Shown in pieces: positions 24,501 to 32,786 of a DNA stretch of 64,000 bases. Made by a program: the position numbers and the translations under genes. The notes beneath the pieces were generated by a model that did not search any database, had not been told where the DNA came from, and saw only the letters and a program-made list of their open reading frames with translations. Numbering within the stretch: the stretch's first letter is position 1; every line of letters begins with the position of its first letter. The stretch spans positions 1 through 64,000 of the forward strand of contig JALQCY010000005.1 of the NCBI GenBank assembly GCA_023241745.1, written 5' to 3'. The stretch comes from Isoptericola peretonis (GTDB taxonomy: Bacteria > Actinomycetota > Actinomycetes > Actinomycetales > Cellulomonadaceae).

Positions 24501-26346
24501 ACTCCAGCAGGGGTCCGCGTACCAGGCGCGCCTCGGCACCCTCGGGGCGCAGCTCGAGCCGGTCGCCTGCGCCACGGCGGTGGGCCCGGGCGCCGCGCTG
24601 GCGCTGGCCGGACCGGACGGGTCGGTCGCCCGGTACCGCGACCTCGACGCGGCGCTCGCCCCCGGCGCGGACGGCTTCGACTGCCCGGTGACGGTCGTCG
24701 ACGCGGGAGACGCCACGTCCCCCGCGGCGGACCCCGCGCTCAGCGGCTCCGAGGCCAGGGCGGCCCGGGAGCAGGCCCACGCGGACCGGCTCCGCGGCGT
24801 CGACGACACCGTGCGCCAGGTGCTCGCCGCGGCGCCTGCGGCGGCCACGGTGCTCGTGGTCGACGTCTCCGGGACGCCCGGCACCCGACCCGTGCTCGGC
24901 GCCGCGCTCGTGCGGCCCAGCGCCGACGGCCCCGACCAGCCCCGCTACCTCACCAGCGCCGCGACCCGCACCGACGGCGTCGCCCGTGTGCTCGACGTGC
25001 CGGCCACGGTGCTCGGCGCCGCGGGGGCGACGCCCGCCGCTCCGGTGCAGGACACCCCCCTCTCGTGGGGGTCGCCGCGTCCCGCGGACGCCGCGTCCTC
25101 CGCCGAGGCGCTCGCCGACCTCACGCTGCTCGACCACGTGCGCCGCACCGTGTACACGGCGTTCGTGGACGTCCCGCTGTACGCGGGGCTGGGCCTCGCC
25201 GCCGCCTGCCTGCTGCTCGGCCCCCGCCTCGCGCGCGCCACGACCCCGCGGGCGCGAGCGCGCCGTCGTACCGCGTGGGCGTGGGCGCGCGGCGCCGCGC
25301 TGGTGCTCGCCGCGCTCCCGGCCGCGGCCTTCCTCGTCTCCCTCACCGGGTGGTGGCGCTTCGCCGAGCCGACCGTGGCGTTCGCGGTGTCCGCCCTGGG
25401 TGCGACCGCCGTGGTCGCGGCGCTCGGCGCGCTCGCCCCGCGGCGGCCCGTCTGGCTCGGACCGGGCGTGGTCGCCGGCATCACCTTCGCCGTGCTCACG
25501 CTCGACGCGCTCATCGGCACGCCCCTCAACCGGGCGAGCCCCCTGGGCTCGGCGCCGACGTTCGGGGCGCGGTTCTACGGCTTCGGCAACCCGACGTTCT
25601 CCGTGTACGCGGTGGCCGCGCTCGTGCTGGCGGCCGCGCTCGCGCAGGGCCTCGTCCGCCGCGGACGCCGGGGGCTCGCCGCCGTGGTCGTGGGCGGGAT
25701 CGGCCTCGTGACGATGGCGGTCGACGTCTGGCCCACCCTCGGCGCGGACCTCGGCGGCGGCCTCGTGCTCGTGCCGGCGTTCGCCGTGCTGGGCCTGGCC
25801 GCGTCCGGGGCGCGGCTGACGTGGCGCCGGTTCTTCCTCGTGGCCGCCGCGGGCGTCGGGGCCGTCGCGGCGGTCGGGGTCCTGGACTGGCTCCGGCCCG
25901 AGAACGACCGCTCGCACCTGGGCCGGTTCGTCGCCCAGGTGATCGAGGGCGAGGCGTGGGAGACCCTGGCCCGCAAGGCCGGCTACGCCGCCCGCTCCCT
26001 GCTCGGCGGCGTGCCCGTCTGGCTGACCCTGCTGGTGCTGGCGGCGTGCGCGCTGCTCCTGTTCGCGCCGGGCCGGTTCACCCCGCGCTGGTTCGCGCGG
26101 ACCGAGGCCGCGTGGCCGCTGCTGCGGCCCACCGTGCTCGCGCTGTGGATCGTGTGCGTCGCCGGCTCCGCGGTCAACGACTTCGGCGCCCGCATCGCGG
26201 TCATCGCCCTCGTGCCGGCCGTACCCCTGCTCACCGTCGCGGCGCTGCACGCCCTGTGGCCGGCGCCCGACGACGCGCCGACCGACCCCGACCCGGCGTC
26301 AGTGCCCGGCGCCGAGCCGGCCCGCGAGCCGCTCCAGCCGGGCTGA
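21577..26346 (+). CDS. Large membrane protein with internally duplicated ectodomain plus multi-helix module
   Basis: 1589 residues; family not named with certainty. After a signal or anchor helix (about 10-35) there are two similar halves. Each has an exported domain with PLVLAGVSGLQWSDV or PLVVVGTTGVRWDDV and a shared CATAVGPGAA (residues 235 and 998), and then a membrane module of about eight helices. The modules share GARFYGF (575 and 1330), GADLGG (635 and 1389) and SHLG motifs, offset by about 755 residues. The ectodomain start resembles alkaline-phosphatase-superfamily folds (a TPNLWRLIGRG segment after the first strand), but metal ligands are not obvious. Codon use matches the neighbours. 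TAGGCT (21564-21569) ends 7 bases before the GTG. Its 3' end overlaps the convergent SulP gene by 48 bases. Function is unknown. Confidence 0.75.
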   Translation: MISPARPPVAARAPRALLVAAAVLVMLLTTLAGTASAARAALPGSTSTSAATATDTTPGTSGADDDGAAAAPDAPLVLAGVSGLQWSDVDASRTPNLWRLIGRGSVASIAVRTLTPTCPTDAWLTLSAGSKLVAQGEDDPTGPPGVTDDADRPGTADGADAGQDDARDDEDAVARGCTSLPVPSATTADTDAGTDSGTGSTSVPGWSDLTASDPVLPATAAPGALGDLADVAGACATAVGPGAAVALADPDGDVPRYLPDTDRLTAELVADCPATVVDLGVLPDAAGERGAAVEELDAQVGRLADLLPNGGRLVVAGISDTPMGPSDLQVVVDWTAPGGSATWLTSTSSRWVGVVVLADLSATVADTLTGGALSGTAPEPEDEEVEEDPVEDPLTEALTPFTGSPLERGDDRRIPVARTVENRQYLSVLTDTVPRLSPLLIGVVALAGIVVTGALLLARRRGGTDPTATRLSPTGRRVALAVLVVASSLPVAASLATFSRWWAWPSPVMTLVLSLAVAALLAGLVAWAARRLLPPSPWRLTTCLAGVTWLVLTVDGLTGTTLQQGSLLGPAPSLGARFYGFSNTVFAVYAVAGIVLAAGLAAILRARGVTPSRAAWAAVGVGAVTVLVDGLPPFGADLGGILALVPGFAVLGLGLAGVRVTWRRALLVGAATVTVVAVVAVVDWFVGGGSSHLGGFVQSVLDGRALGVVAGKAAGAWATVANPAGAAALLVCVAAAWAVLDPDRARLTGVAAAYRRDPMLRRLVVALVVTAAVGTLLNDSGVAVAFLVLVLAVPLVLAGHVEHADATSGPPHAPDGEPGIRRVPTMLVTASGTVLVVLLLASTVISAAGLRSASDTVDAGGQVTPSRADAVATQDPLVVVGTTGVRWDDVAEGRAPTLHGLLADGAGAGGVAQPTGAASRCVTGGWLALSAGTLAEVAAQRNADGSWACPTAQPVAANAGTGGGATVDGWDELVALQQGSAYQARLGTLGAQLEPVACATAVGPGAALALAGPDGSVARYRDLDAALAPGADGFDCPVTVVDAGDATSPAADPALSGSEARAAREQAHADRLRGVDDTVRQVLAAAPAAATVLVVDVSGTPGTRPVLGAALVRPSADGPDQPRYLTSAATRTDGVARVLDVPATVLGAAGATPAAPVQDTPLSWGSPRPADAASSAEALADLTLLDHVRRTVYTAFVDVPLYAGLGLAAACLLLGPRLARATTPRARARRRTAWAWARGAALVLAALPAAAFLVSLTGWWRFAEPTVAFAVSALGATAVVAALGALAPRRPVWLGPGVVAGITFAVLTLDALIGTPLNRASPLGSAPTFGARFYGFGNPTFSVYAVAALVLAAALAQGLVRRGRRGLAAVVVGGIGLVTMAVDVWPTLGADLGGGLVLVPAFAVLGLAASGARLTWRRFFLVAAAGVGAVAAVGVLDWLRPENDRSHLGRFVAQVIEGEAWETLARKAGYAARSLLGGVPVWLTLLVLAACALLLFAPGRFTPRWFARTEAAWPLLRPTVLALWIVCVAGSAVNDFGARIAVIALVPAVPLLTVAALHALWPAPDDAPTDPDPASVPGAEPAREPLQPG

Positions 26347-27852
26347 GCTGTCGGCGTCGAGTCCGCGGAACTCGACGGCCTTGCCGTGCGCGGCGTACTT
26401 GTGCTGGACGGCGTCGAGCGCGGCGACGGTGGACGCGTCCCACACGTGCGCGTTCGACATGTCGATGACGACGCGGTCCGCGTCGCCCGCGTAGTCGAAC
26501 CGGTAGACCAGGTCGTTCGACGAGGCGAAGAACAGCTCGCCGTCCACCGCGTACACGCGCTCGCCGTCGGCGTCGGAGGCGTCCAGCCGGGTGACCGTGG
26601 TGAGGTGCGCGACGCGCCGCACGAACAGCACCGCGGCCACCACCACGCCGACCACGACCCCGATCGCGAGGTTGTGGGTGGCCACGGTGACGGCGACGGT
26701 CGCGAGCATGACCGCCGTCTCCGACCGGGGCATGCGACGCAGCGTGGACGGCCGGACCGAGTGCCAGTCGAAGGTGCCCACCGACACCATGACCATCACC
26801 GCGACGAGCGCCGCCATCGGGATGATCGCCACCACGTCGCCGAGGCCCACGACCAGGATCAGCAGGAACACCCCGGCGAGGAGCGTCGACAGCCGCGTGC
26901 GGGCCCCGGAGACCTTCACGTTGATCATGGTCTGGCCGATCATGGCGCAGCCGCCCATGCCGCCGAACAGGCCGGTGACGACGTTCGCCACGCCCTGCCC
27001 CCACGACTCGCGGGTCTTGTTCGAGTGGGTGTCCGTGATGTCGTCCACCAGCTTGGCCGTGAGCAGCGACTCGATGAGTCCGACCAGGGCCATGCCCAGC
27101 GCGTACGGCGCGATGATCCGCAGCGTCTCGAGGTCCGTCGGCACGTCCGGGAGCAGGAGGGTGGGCAGCGACTCGGGCAGCGCGCCCTCGTCACCCACGG
27201 TCGGGACGGCGATCGCGGCGGCGACGGTGACGAGCGTGAGCAGGACGATCGCGACGAGCGGCGCGGGGACCACCTTCGTCAGGCGCGGGAAGAACACCAT
27301 GATCGCGATGCCGGCGGCCACCATCGGATAGACCGCGAACGGCACGTCCCGCAGGTGCGGCACCTGGGACAGGAAGATGAGGATCGCCAGCGCGTTGACG
27401 AAGCCGACCATCACCGACCGCGGGATGAACCGCATGAGCCGTGCCACGCCCAGCAGGCCGAGGAGGACCTGCAGGAGGCCGCCGAGGATCACCGTCGCGA
27501 CGAGGTAGTCGAGGCCGTGCTCCCGCGCGACCGGCGCGATCACGAGGGCGATCGCCCCGGTCGCGGCCGAGATCATCGCGGGTCGTCCGCCGACGAACGA
27601 GATCGTCACCGCCATCGTGAAGGCCGCGAAGAGCCCGATGCGCGGGTCGACGCCCGCGATGATCGAGAAGGCGATCGCCTCCGGGATGAGGGCGAGACCG
27701 ACCACGAGGCCCGCGAGGACCTCCGTGCGCAGCGTGCGGACCGAGCCGAACGCCGCCCGGAACGACCCGGAGACGGCGGCCTCGGGGGCGCCGGTCACGG
27801 GCAACGGCGCGGGGGCGGGGTCGGGCAGGGCGGGGCGCGGGGCGTTCGGCAC
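26299..27852 (-). CDS. SulP-family anion transporter with STAS domain
   Basis: A 517-residue SLC26/SulP transporter. The N-terminal membrane domain has about 12 helices, including GLVVGLALIPEAIAFSIIAG near residue 48, the SulP signature region, and GGMGGCAMIGQT near 295. The C-terminal STAS domain (about 430-510) has VIDMSNAHVWDASTVAALD. It carries inorganic anions such as sulfate or bicarbonate. Proteins of this subgroup often act as bicarbonate or generic anion carriers, so sulfate is not certain. The start is a GTG with only a weak upstream ribosome site. The last 48 bases overlap the opposite-strand end of the duplicated membrane protein gene. Confidence 0.9.
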   Translation of the reverse strand: MPNAPRPALPDPAPAPLPVTGAPEAAVSGSFRAAFGSVRTLRTEVLAGLVVGLALIPEAIAFSIIAGVDPRIGLFAAFTMAVTISFVGGRPAMISAATGAIALVIAPVAREHGLDYLVATVILGGLLQVLLGLLGVARLMRFIPRSVMVGFVNALAILIFLSQVPHLRDVPFAVYPMVAAGIAIMVFFPRLTKVVPAPLVAIVLLTLVTVAAAIAVPTVGDEGALPESLPTLLLPDVPTDLETLRIIAPYALGMALVGLIESLLTAKLVDDITDTHSNKTRESWGQGVANVVTGLFGGMGGCAMIGQTMINVKVSGARTRLSTLLAGVFLLILVVGLGDVVAIIPMAALVAVMVMVSVGTFDWHSVRPSTLRRMPRSETAVMLATVAVTVATHNLAIGVVVGVVVAAVLFVRRVAHLTTVTRLDASDADGERVYAVDGELFFASSNDLVYRFDYAGDADRVVIDMSNAHVWDASTVAALDAVQHKYAAHGKAVEFRGLDADSSARLERLAGRLGAGH

Positions 27853-28001
27853 GTGGGTTCCGTTCGGTGCGGGCGGGGTGCGGGCACGCCCGCGGCGCGC
27901 GGAACTCTACCCTCACGTCAGGCGCACCGGGCCGTCGCAGCGCACGCTGCGGCACGACCACGGCGAGGGCCTGGTGCCACTCCCGTTCCGCGGCGCCGCG
28001 G

Positions 28002-29351
28002 TCACCCCGTCGCGGCCCCGACCGGCTCCACCGCAGCGGTGCGCAGCGGGTAGAACCAGAAGCACACGAAGGCCAGGGCGGCGAGCACCACGGGCACGCC
28101 GCCGAGGAGCAGGCGGACGCCGGTCGCGACGGCGGGCCCCTGGGCGTCCGCCCCCTCGACGTACCCGCTCGCGGCGAGCACCCCCGCCAGCACCACCGCC
28201 TGCACCACGACGGAGCCGCGGACCACGAACCCGTTCGCGCCGAAGTACATCCCCTCGCGGCGCAGCCCGGTGCGGCGCTCGTCGTCGTCGATCACCTGCG
28301 CGAGGGCGACCTCGAGCACCTGCATCAGCCCGGCGACGCCGAGGCCCACGGCCAGGCCGGCCGCCGCCGCGCCGAGCACCGTCGTCGGCACCAGGTAGAG
28401 GCACGTCGCCAGCCCGTACACGACGACGACGAGGAGCATGGCGGTGCGCGGACCCACCCGGCGCACCACCCACGACCAGCCGAGGATCGCCGGGATCGCC
28501 GCCACGAAGATCGGCGCGAGCAGCAGCGTCGCGTCCGCCTCCGAGCCGCCGACCGTGTAGCGCACGTAGAACGGGATGCCCGCGAGCAGGATCGCCGTCG
28601 TGCTCTGCAGCAGCAGGGAGCCGAGCACGTAGGTGACGAACGCCCGGTTGGCGAACGTGTACCGCAGCTGGTCGCCCAGCCCGACCGTGGACTCGCGCGC
28701 CCGGACCGCCTCGTCGGCCTCCCGCTCCACCATGCCCACCATCGACCAGGCGAAGAACCCGGCGCACACGACCACGAGGACGAGCGCCATCGCCGCCCAG
28801 CCGATCGAGTCGTACAGCAGCGGCGCCCCTGCCGTGCCGAGGATCATCCCCACCAGGGCGAAGAGCTGCCGCGGCGAGTTGCCGCGCGCCCGCTCCGCCG
28901 TCGTGCGGAAGATCTCGGGGAACAGCGCGGAGACGTTCAGCACCACCGCGACGTACGCGACGTCGTACACGGCGACGACGACGAGGAACCACACGACCAG
29001 CCCGGCCGGGGGCAGCGGCGGCGGCATCCACACCAGCGCGAACGCCACGAGCAGCGGCACGATCCCCAGGCCGATCCACGGCAGTCGCCGCCCCCAGCGG
29101 GTGCGGCGCCGGTCGGACGCCGCGCCGACCAGCGGGTTGAGCACCGCGTTGAGGATCCCGTGCGCCACCATCGCCCCCGCGACCCACCCCGCGGGCACGC
29201 CGAGGTGGTCCACGTAGAAGTAGACGACGAAGGCCGAGAAGGTCTGCAGCAGGAGGTTCGCAGGGAACGCCGACGCCCCGTACGCGACGGTCTGCGCCCG
29301 CGTGGGCGCACCCACCAGGCGGCGGTCGCGCAGCCCCGCGAGCACGCTCAC
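28002..29351 (-). CDS. GPH-family (MelB-like) sugar:cation symporter
   Basis: A 449-residue major-facilitator protein with 12 predicted helices. The loop NPLVGAASDRRRTRWGRR near residues 68-85 is the glycoside-pentoside-hexuronide family signature (DPLxGxxxDRTxxRWGR type), with Asn replacing the usual first Asp. It probably imports a glycoside or oligosaccharide. The GTG overlaps the stop codon of the upstream deacetylase gene by 4 bases, making it third in the ROK-YdjC-GPH operon. This suggests uptake of the same acetylated sugar that the deacetylase acts on. Confidence 0.87.
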   Translation of the reverse strand: MSVLAGLRDRRLVGAPTRAQTVAYGASAFPANLLLQTFSAFVVYFYVDHLGVPAGWVAGAMVAHGILNAVLNPLVGAASDRRRTRWGRRLPWIGLGIVPLLVAFALVWMPPPLPPAGLVVWFLVVVAVYDVAYVAVVLNVSALFPEIFRTTAERARGNSPRQLFALVGMILGTAGAPLLYDSIGWAAMALVLVVVCAGFFAWSMVGMVEREADEAVRARESTVGLGDQLRYTFANRAFVTYVLGSLLLQSTTAILLAGIPFYVRYTVGGSEADATLLLAPIFVAAIPAILGWSWVVRRVGPRTAMLLVVVVYGLATCLYLVPTTVLGAAAAGLAVGLGVAGLMQVLEVALAQVIDDDERRTGLRREGMYFGANGFVVRGSVVVQAVVLAGVLAASGYVEGADAQGPAVATGVRLLLGGVPVVLAALAFVCFWFYPLRTAAVEPVGAATG

Positions 29352-30295
29352 CGCTCGCCCCGCTGCACGGCGCGCAGGTCGCGCCACCCGACGCGGACCA
29401 GCCCCTCGGCCGCGATCACCGCGGCGACGTCCGGGTCGCGCAGCAGCCGCTCCTCGTGGCCGCGCTTGGGCGCCCCGTAGTCGACGGCGTCGGCGAGCTC
29501 GTCGCCCGGCAGCATCGGGTGCAGGTAGATCTCCGTGACCCCGGGGCGCACGCGGCGCAGCAGGTCGAGGAAGCCCGCCTTGACGGCGTCGTAGTCCTCC
29601 TCCTGGGCGGTGCCCTCGCCCGAGAGCTCGAACGGGTGCGTCCACAGCCGGTCGAGGATGACGACCCCCGCCGCGTCGGCTGCCGCGGCGGCGGCGTCGA
29701 GCAGGCGGCGGAACCCCGCGTCCGACGGGTCGGCCCCCACCGCCTCGAGGCCGTCGAGCGAGCGCGGCAGCCGGAACGGCAGCCCTCGCGCGGCAGCGAG
29801 CTCCAGCACCACCGGGAGGAACGAGCGGCCGGTCACGAGGCCGTAGACCGAGCCCATGTGGTTGTCCAGGTGACTGACGTCGACCCCGGCGGACAGGGCG
29901 GCGTCGAGCTGCGCGACGAGCTCGACGGCGACGTCCGTGTCCGTCGCCCGCCGCTCGACGGCCTCGACGTCCGCGGGGAAGTAGCCGGCGTCGTCCACCA
30001 GCGAGGTGCCGATCCCGGTGAGCGGGCGCCACCGGTAGCGGGTCCACTCGCTGGTCAGCACCAGGTGCACCCCGACGTCCAGGCCCGGGTCGGCGGCCGC
30101 CGCCGCGAGGGCGTCCGGCGCCCACGGGCAGGGCACCATGACCGTGGACGAGTCGAGGTAGCCCTCCGCCAGCAGCGGCAGGACCGCCCGGTTGGCGGCG
30201 CGGCACATGCCGAGGTCGTCCGCGTTGAGGATGATCGCGCGGGCGTCCGCCCCGAGCCCGAGGCGCGCGGTGAGGTCGGACGGTGCGGCGCTCAC
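29348..30295 (-). CDS. YdjC/ChbG-family carbohydrate deacetylase
   Basis: A 315-residue cytoplasmic metal-dependent deacetylase of the YdjC family. The metal site begins at NADDLG (Asp26/Asp27), with His residues in VGVHLVLTSEW, VSHLDNHMGS and YLHPML. ChbG of enterobacteria removes one acetyl group from diacetylchitobiose so that the sugar can be used. The start (GTG) overlaps the ROK gene stop by 4 bases, and its own stop overlaps the transporter start. Substrate by context: an N-acetylated oligosaccharide, possibly a chitin or peptidoglycan fragment. Confidence 0.88.
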   Translation of the reverse strand: MSAAPSDLTARLGLGADARAIILNADDLGMCRAANRAVLPLLAEGYLDSSTVMVPCPWAPDALAAAAADPGLDVGVHLVLTSEWTRYRWRPLTGIGTSLVDDAGYFPADVEAVERRATDTDVAVELVAQLDAALSAGVDVSHLDNHMGSVYGLVTGRSFLPVVLELAAARGLPFRLPRSLDGLEAVGADPSDAGFRRLLDAAAAAADAAGVVILDRLWTHPFELSGEGTAQEEDYDAVKAGFLDLLRRVRPGVTEIYLHPMLPGDELADAVDYGAPKRGHEERLLRDPDVAAVIAAEGLVRVGWRDLRAVQRGER

Positions 30296-31467
30296 CGCAC
30301 CGCTCCGTCGCCCCGTCCGGCGCCGGCCGGCGCGGCGGCGCCCGCGACCGCGGCGGTCGCCGCCCGCCGGCGCAGCTCCTCGCTGGCCGCCCGGGCGGCG
30401 CCCAGCACCGAGCCGTCGGCGCCGAGCGGCGACGCCTCGACCCGCGCCGGCAGGACGCCGACCCGGTCGCGCATGTACGTGGCCACCCGGCCGTGGATCG
30501 GCGCGCGCGCGGCCTCGTCCGCGAGCACGAAGGCCTCGGGGTCGAGCACGATCGCGAGCGACGCCACCACGACGGCGATCCTGCGCGCCATCTCGGCCAC
30601 GACGTCGCCCGCGACGCCGTCGCCGGCCTCGGCACGGTCGATCAGCTCGCGCACCGTGACGTCCTCGGGCAGGTCGTGGTCCTTGGCCAGGGCCGCGATC
30701 GCGGAGTCGCCCAGCACCTGCTCGCCGAGGGCGTGGCCCGGCTGCGGCAGGAACGACACCTCGCCCGCGATGCCCGAGGCGCCGCGGTGGAGCCGTCCGT
30801 CGAGCACGACGCCGGCCCCGAAGCCCGCGCCGAACGCGAGCGTCACGAACGACGAGCGCCCGCGCCCGGCCCCGAGGTGCTGCTCCGCCACCGCGGCCAG
30901 GTTCACGTCGTTGTCCACGACGACCGGGCAGCCGAGAGCGTCGACCAGCGCGTCGTGCAGCGCCGTGCCGCCCTTCTCGTAGCCGGGCACGTGCAGCACG
31001 GTGGCGCGGTCCGCGCCCACGACGGCGGGGAACGCGACGACGGCGCTGCTCACCTCGACGACCCGGCCCGGCCCGAGCCGCGTCTCCACGTCCTCCCGGC
31101 AGGAGTTCGCGAGGACCGCCGCCGCCCGTGCCCGCGCGACCGGCGTCGGCTTGACGTCCCGCCGCTCGGCGCGGGCCCGCACGGTCCCCGTGAGGTCCAC
31201 CAGGGCGACCCGCACGCGGTCGCGCGCGACGTCGACGCCCAGCCCGAACGCCGCGTCCGCGTCCGCGCGGAACCGCCCTCGGCCCTCCCGCACGGCCACG
31301 CCCGCCGCGGCGAGCACGCCCAGCGCGGACGCGACCGTCGTCCGGGGCAGCCCCGTCGCCTCCACGACCGCGGCCTCGCCGCCGGGCGCGCCCGTCGCCA
31401 GGGCGTCGAGGACCGAGCGAACCTCGGCCTCGTGCAGCGGGCTCGGGCTGGCTTCAGGGGTGGGCAT
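30292..31467 (-). CDS. ROK-family transcriptional regulator
   Basis: A 391-residue protein with an N-terminal winged helix-turn-helix (about 12-60; TGLPRTTVASALGVLAAAG) and a C-terminal ROK fold (VVVDNDVNLAAVAEQ near 185). It is probably the sugar-responsive regulator of the operon it heads. The zinc-binding Cys cluster and GHxxxxxxGxxCxCGxxGC motif of ROK kinases are missing (AGEVSFLPQPGHALGEQ instead), so it is unlikely to be an active kinase. A TAGGCT -10-like box lies about 50 bases upstream of the ATG. Confidence 0.87.
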   Translation of the reverse strand: MPTPEASPSPLHEAEVRSVLDALATGAPGGEAAVVEATGLPRTTVASALGVLAAAGVAVREGRGRFRADADAAFGLGVDVARDRVRVALVDLTGTVRARAERRDVKPTPVARARAAAVLANSCREDVETRLGPGRVVEVSSAVVAFPAVVGADRATVLHVPGYEKGGTALHDALVDALGCPVVVDNDVNLAAVAEQHLGAGRGRSSFVTLAFGAGFGAGVVLDGRLHRGASGIAGEVSFLPQPGHALGEQVLGDSAIAALAKDHDLPEDVTVRELIDRAEAGDGVAGDVVAEMARRIAVVVASLAIVLDPEAFVLADEAARAPIHGRVATYMRDRVGVLPARVEASPLGADGSVLGAARAASEELRRRAATAAVAGAAAPAGAGRGDGAVR

Positions 31468-31598
31468 CGAGCCTCCGACTGGACGGGGCAGGACGGGGTC
31501 GTCCTGCCGGCGCTGCGAGCCTAGTCAGGCCCTCAGACCTTGTCGACGCAGGTCCGCTGCGGGTGTCGACACAGGTGTGACGCGGCGTCCGACGCAGG

Positions 31599-32534
31599 TC
31601 AGGACGACGCGTGGTCGTGCGAACGGCCGATGCCGCGCACGGCGTCGACCGCGCCGCGGACGCGACGCGCGTTGACGGCGAGGACGACGTCCCGGTACTG
31701 CCCGGCCCGGTGCAGCTGGCCCTTGAGGTCGTTCGACGACGGCCGGTGCCTGAGGTCGCACGGCACCTCGACCGCCACGTACCCCTGGCGGAGCAGGTCG
31801 ATCGTCATGCCGGTCTCGACGCCCCAGCCGTGCGCCAGCGGCGTCGCGGCCTCGAACGCCTCGCGCGTGAGGCAGCGCATCCCGGACAGCGGCTGGCTGG
31901 GGCTCCACCCGGTGAGGTGCTGGATGGCCCGGCGCGCCGTGCCGACGACGATGCCGCGACCGCCCGCTCCCGTCTGCTTGGGGAGCAGCGCGATCGCGAG
32001 GTCCGCGACCCCCTCGCGCACCGGGGAGACCAGCGGCGCCGTGTTCACGGCCGTGTCGCCGAGGTCTCCGTCGACGAAGAGCAGGAGGCGTGGGGCGCGG
32101 CCGTCGGCGTCGCGCATCGCGACGACCGCCGCGCCGGTCTCCATCGCGGCCGCCTTGCCGCGGTTGTGCGAGTGCCGGACGACGACGGCGCCCGCGTCGC
32201 GCGCGACGTGCTGCGTGTCGTCGGTGGACCCGTCGTCGACGACGAGCACCAGGTCGACGTGCGGGATCGCGCGGGCCGAGCGGACCGTCGCGGCGATGCG
32301 CGCCGACTCGTCCTTCGCGGGGATGATCACGGCGACGCGCTGCGGGTTGCGCCGCCCCTGGGCCGACGGCGGTCGCGGCGTCTTGGCCACGGGCAGCGCC
32401 CCGGCCCGAGTGCCGACGGACGCGCCCGCGCCGTCGTTGCCGTCAGTGCCGGCGACCCTGTTCCGCTCGCCGACCTCGTCCTGGCTGGTGGACACCTCAG
32501 CGCCCGTGCGGGTCGCCCCGTGGTCCGTGTTCAC
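31599..32534 (-). CDS. Family 2 glycosyltransferase (polyprenyl-phosphate sugar transferase-like)
   Basis: A 311-residue protein. A GT-A fold starts near residue 63 with VAVIIPAKDESARIAATVRS, followed by VVDDGSTDDT and the metal-binding FVDGDLGDT. No transmembrane helices are evident at the C-terminus, so it is a compact cytoplasmic or peripheral GT2 enzyme, similar to glucosyl-3-phosphoglycerate synthase and dolichyl-phosphate transferases. The donor and acceptor are not readable. The first 50-60 residues are Gly/Ala/Thr-rich and of low complexity. The GTG at 32534 has a GGGAG stretch just upstream; an in-frame ATG at 32582 is the alternative. A TACAGT box (32658-32663) may be the -10. Confidence 0.75.
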   Translation of the reverse strand: MNTDHGATRTGAEVSTSQDEVGERNRVAGTDGNDGAGASVGTRAGALPVAKTPRPPSAQGRRNPQRVAVIIPAKDESARIAATVRSARAIPHVDLVLVVDDGSTDDTQHVARDAGAVVVRHSHNRGKAAAMETGAAVVAMRDADGRAPRLLLFVDGDLGDTAVNTAPLVSPVREGVADLAIALLPKQTGAGGRGIVVGTARRAIQHLTGWSPSQPLSGMRCLTREAFEAATPLAHGWGVETGMTIDLLRQGYVAVEVPCDLRHRPSSNDLKGQLHRAGQYRDVVLAVNARRVRGAVDAVRGIGRSHDHASS

Positions 32535-32786
32535 GACTCCCTGCCTGTTGGTCTCTCGCCCGTGTGTGGCCGGGTGGACCATGCTCCGCCCGGCGTTGGT
32601 GTGCGGTGACTCTTGGTGGAATCACCGGGGATCTGAAGAGCAATCTTTTCCCGAAGTACTGTACTCCCCCAGAAGGCCCGATCTCGGGTCAAGAAACGGT
32701 GTCGTCCGGGACGTGCCGTGAAGATCGTGCGGAGCCTCGCGCCGTCGCGGTCCCGCCGCGCGAGCGGGCCGCGCGGCACCACCGCG

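Noticed and set aside
23410..26250. 946-codon open frame on the minus strand opposite the duplicated membrane protein
   Set aside because: Composition is Arg/Gly/His/Ala-rich without motifs or membrane pattern. The plus-strand frame has clear helices and internal homology.
30292..31467. Sugar kinase (ROK) role
   Set aside because: The zinc cluster and kinase ATP motif are missing and an N-terminal winged helix is present, so a regulator is more likely.
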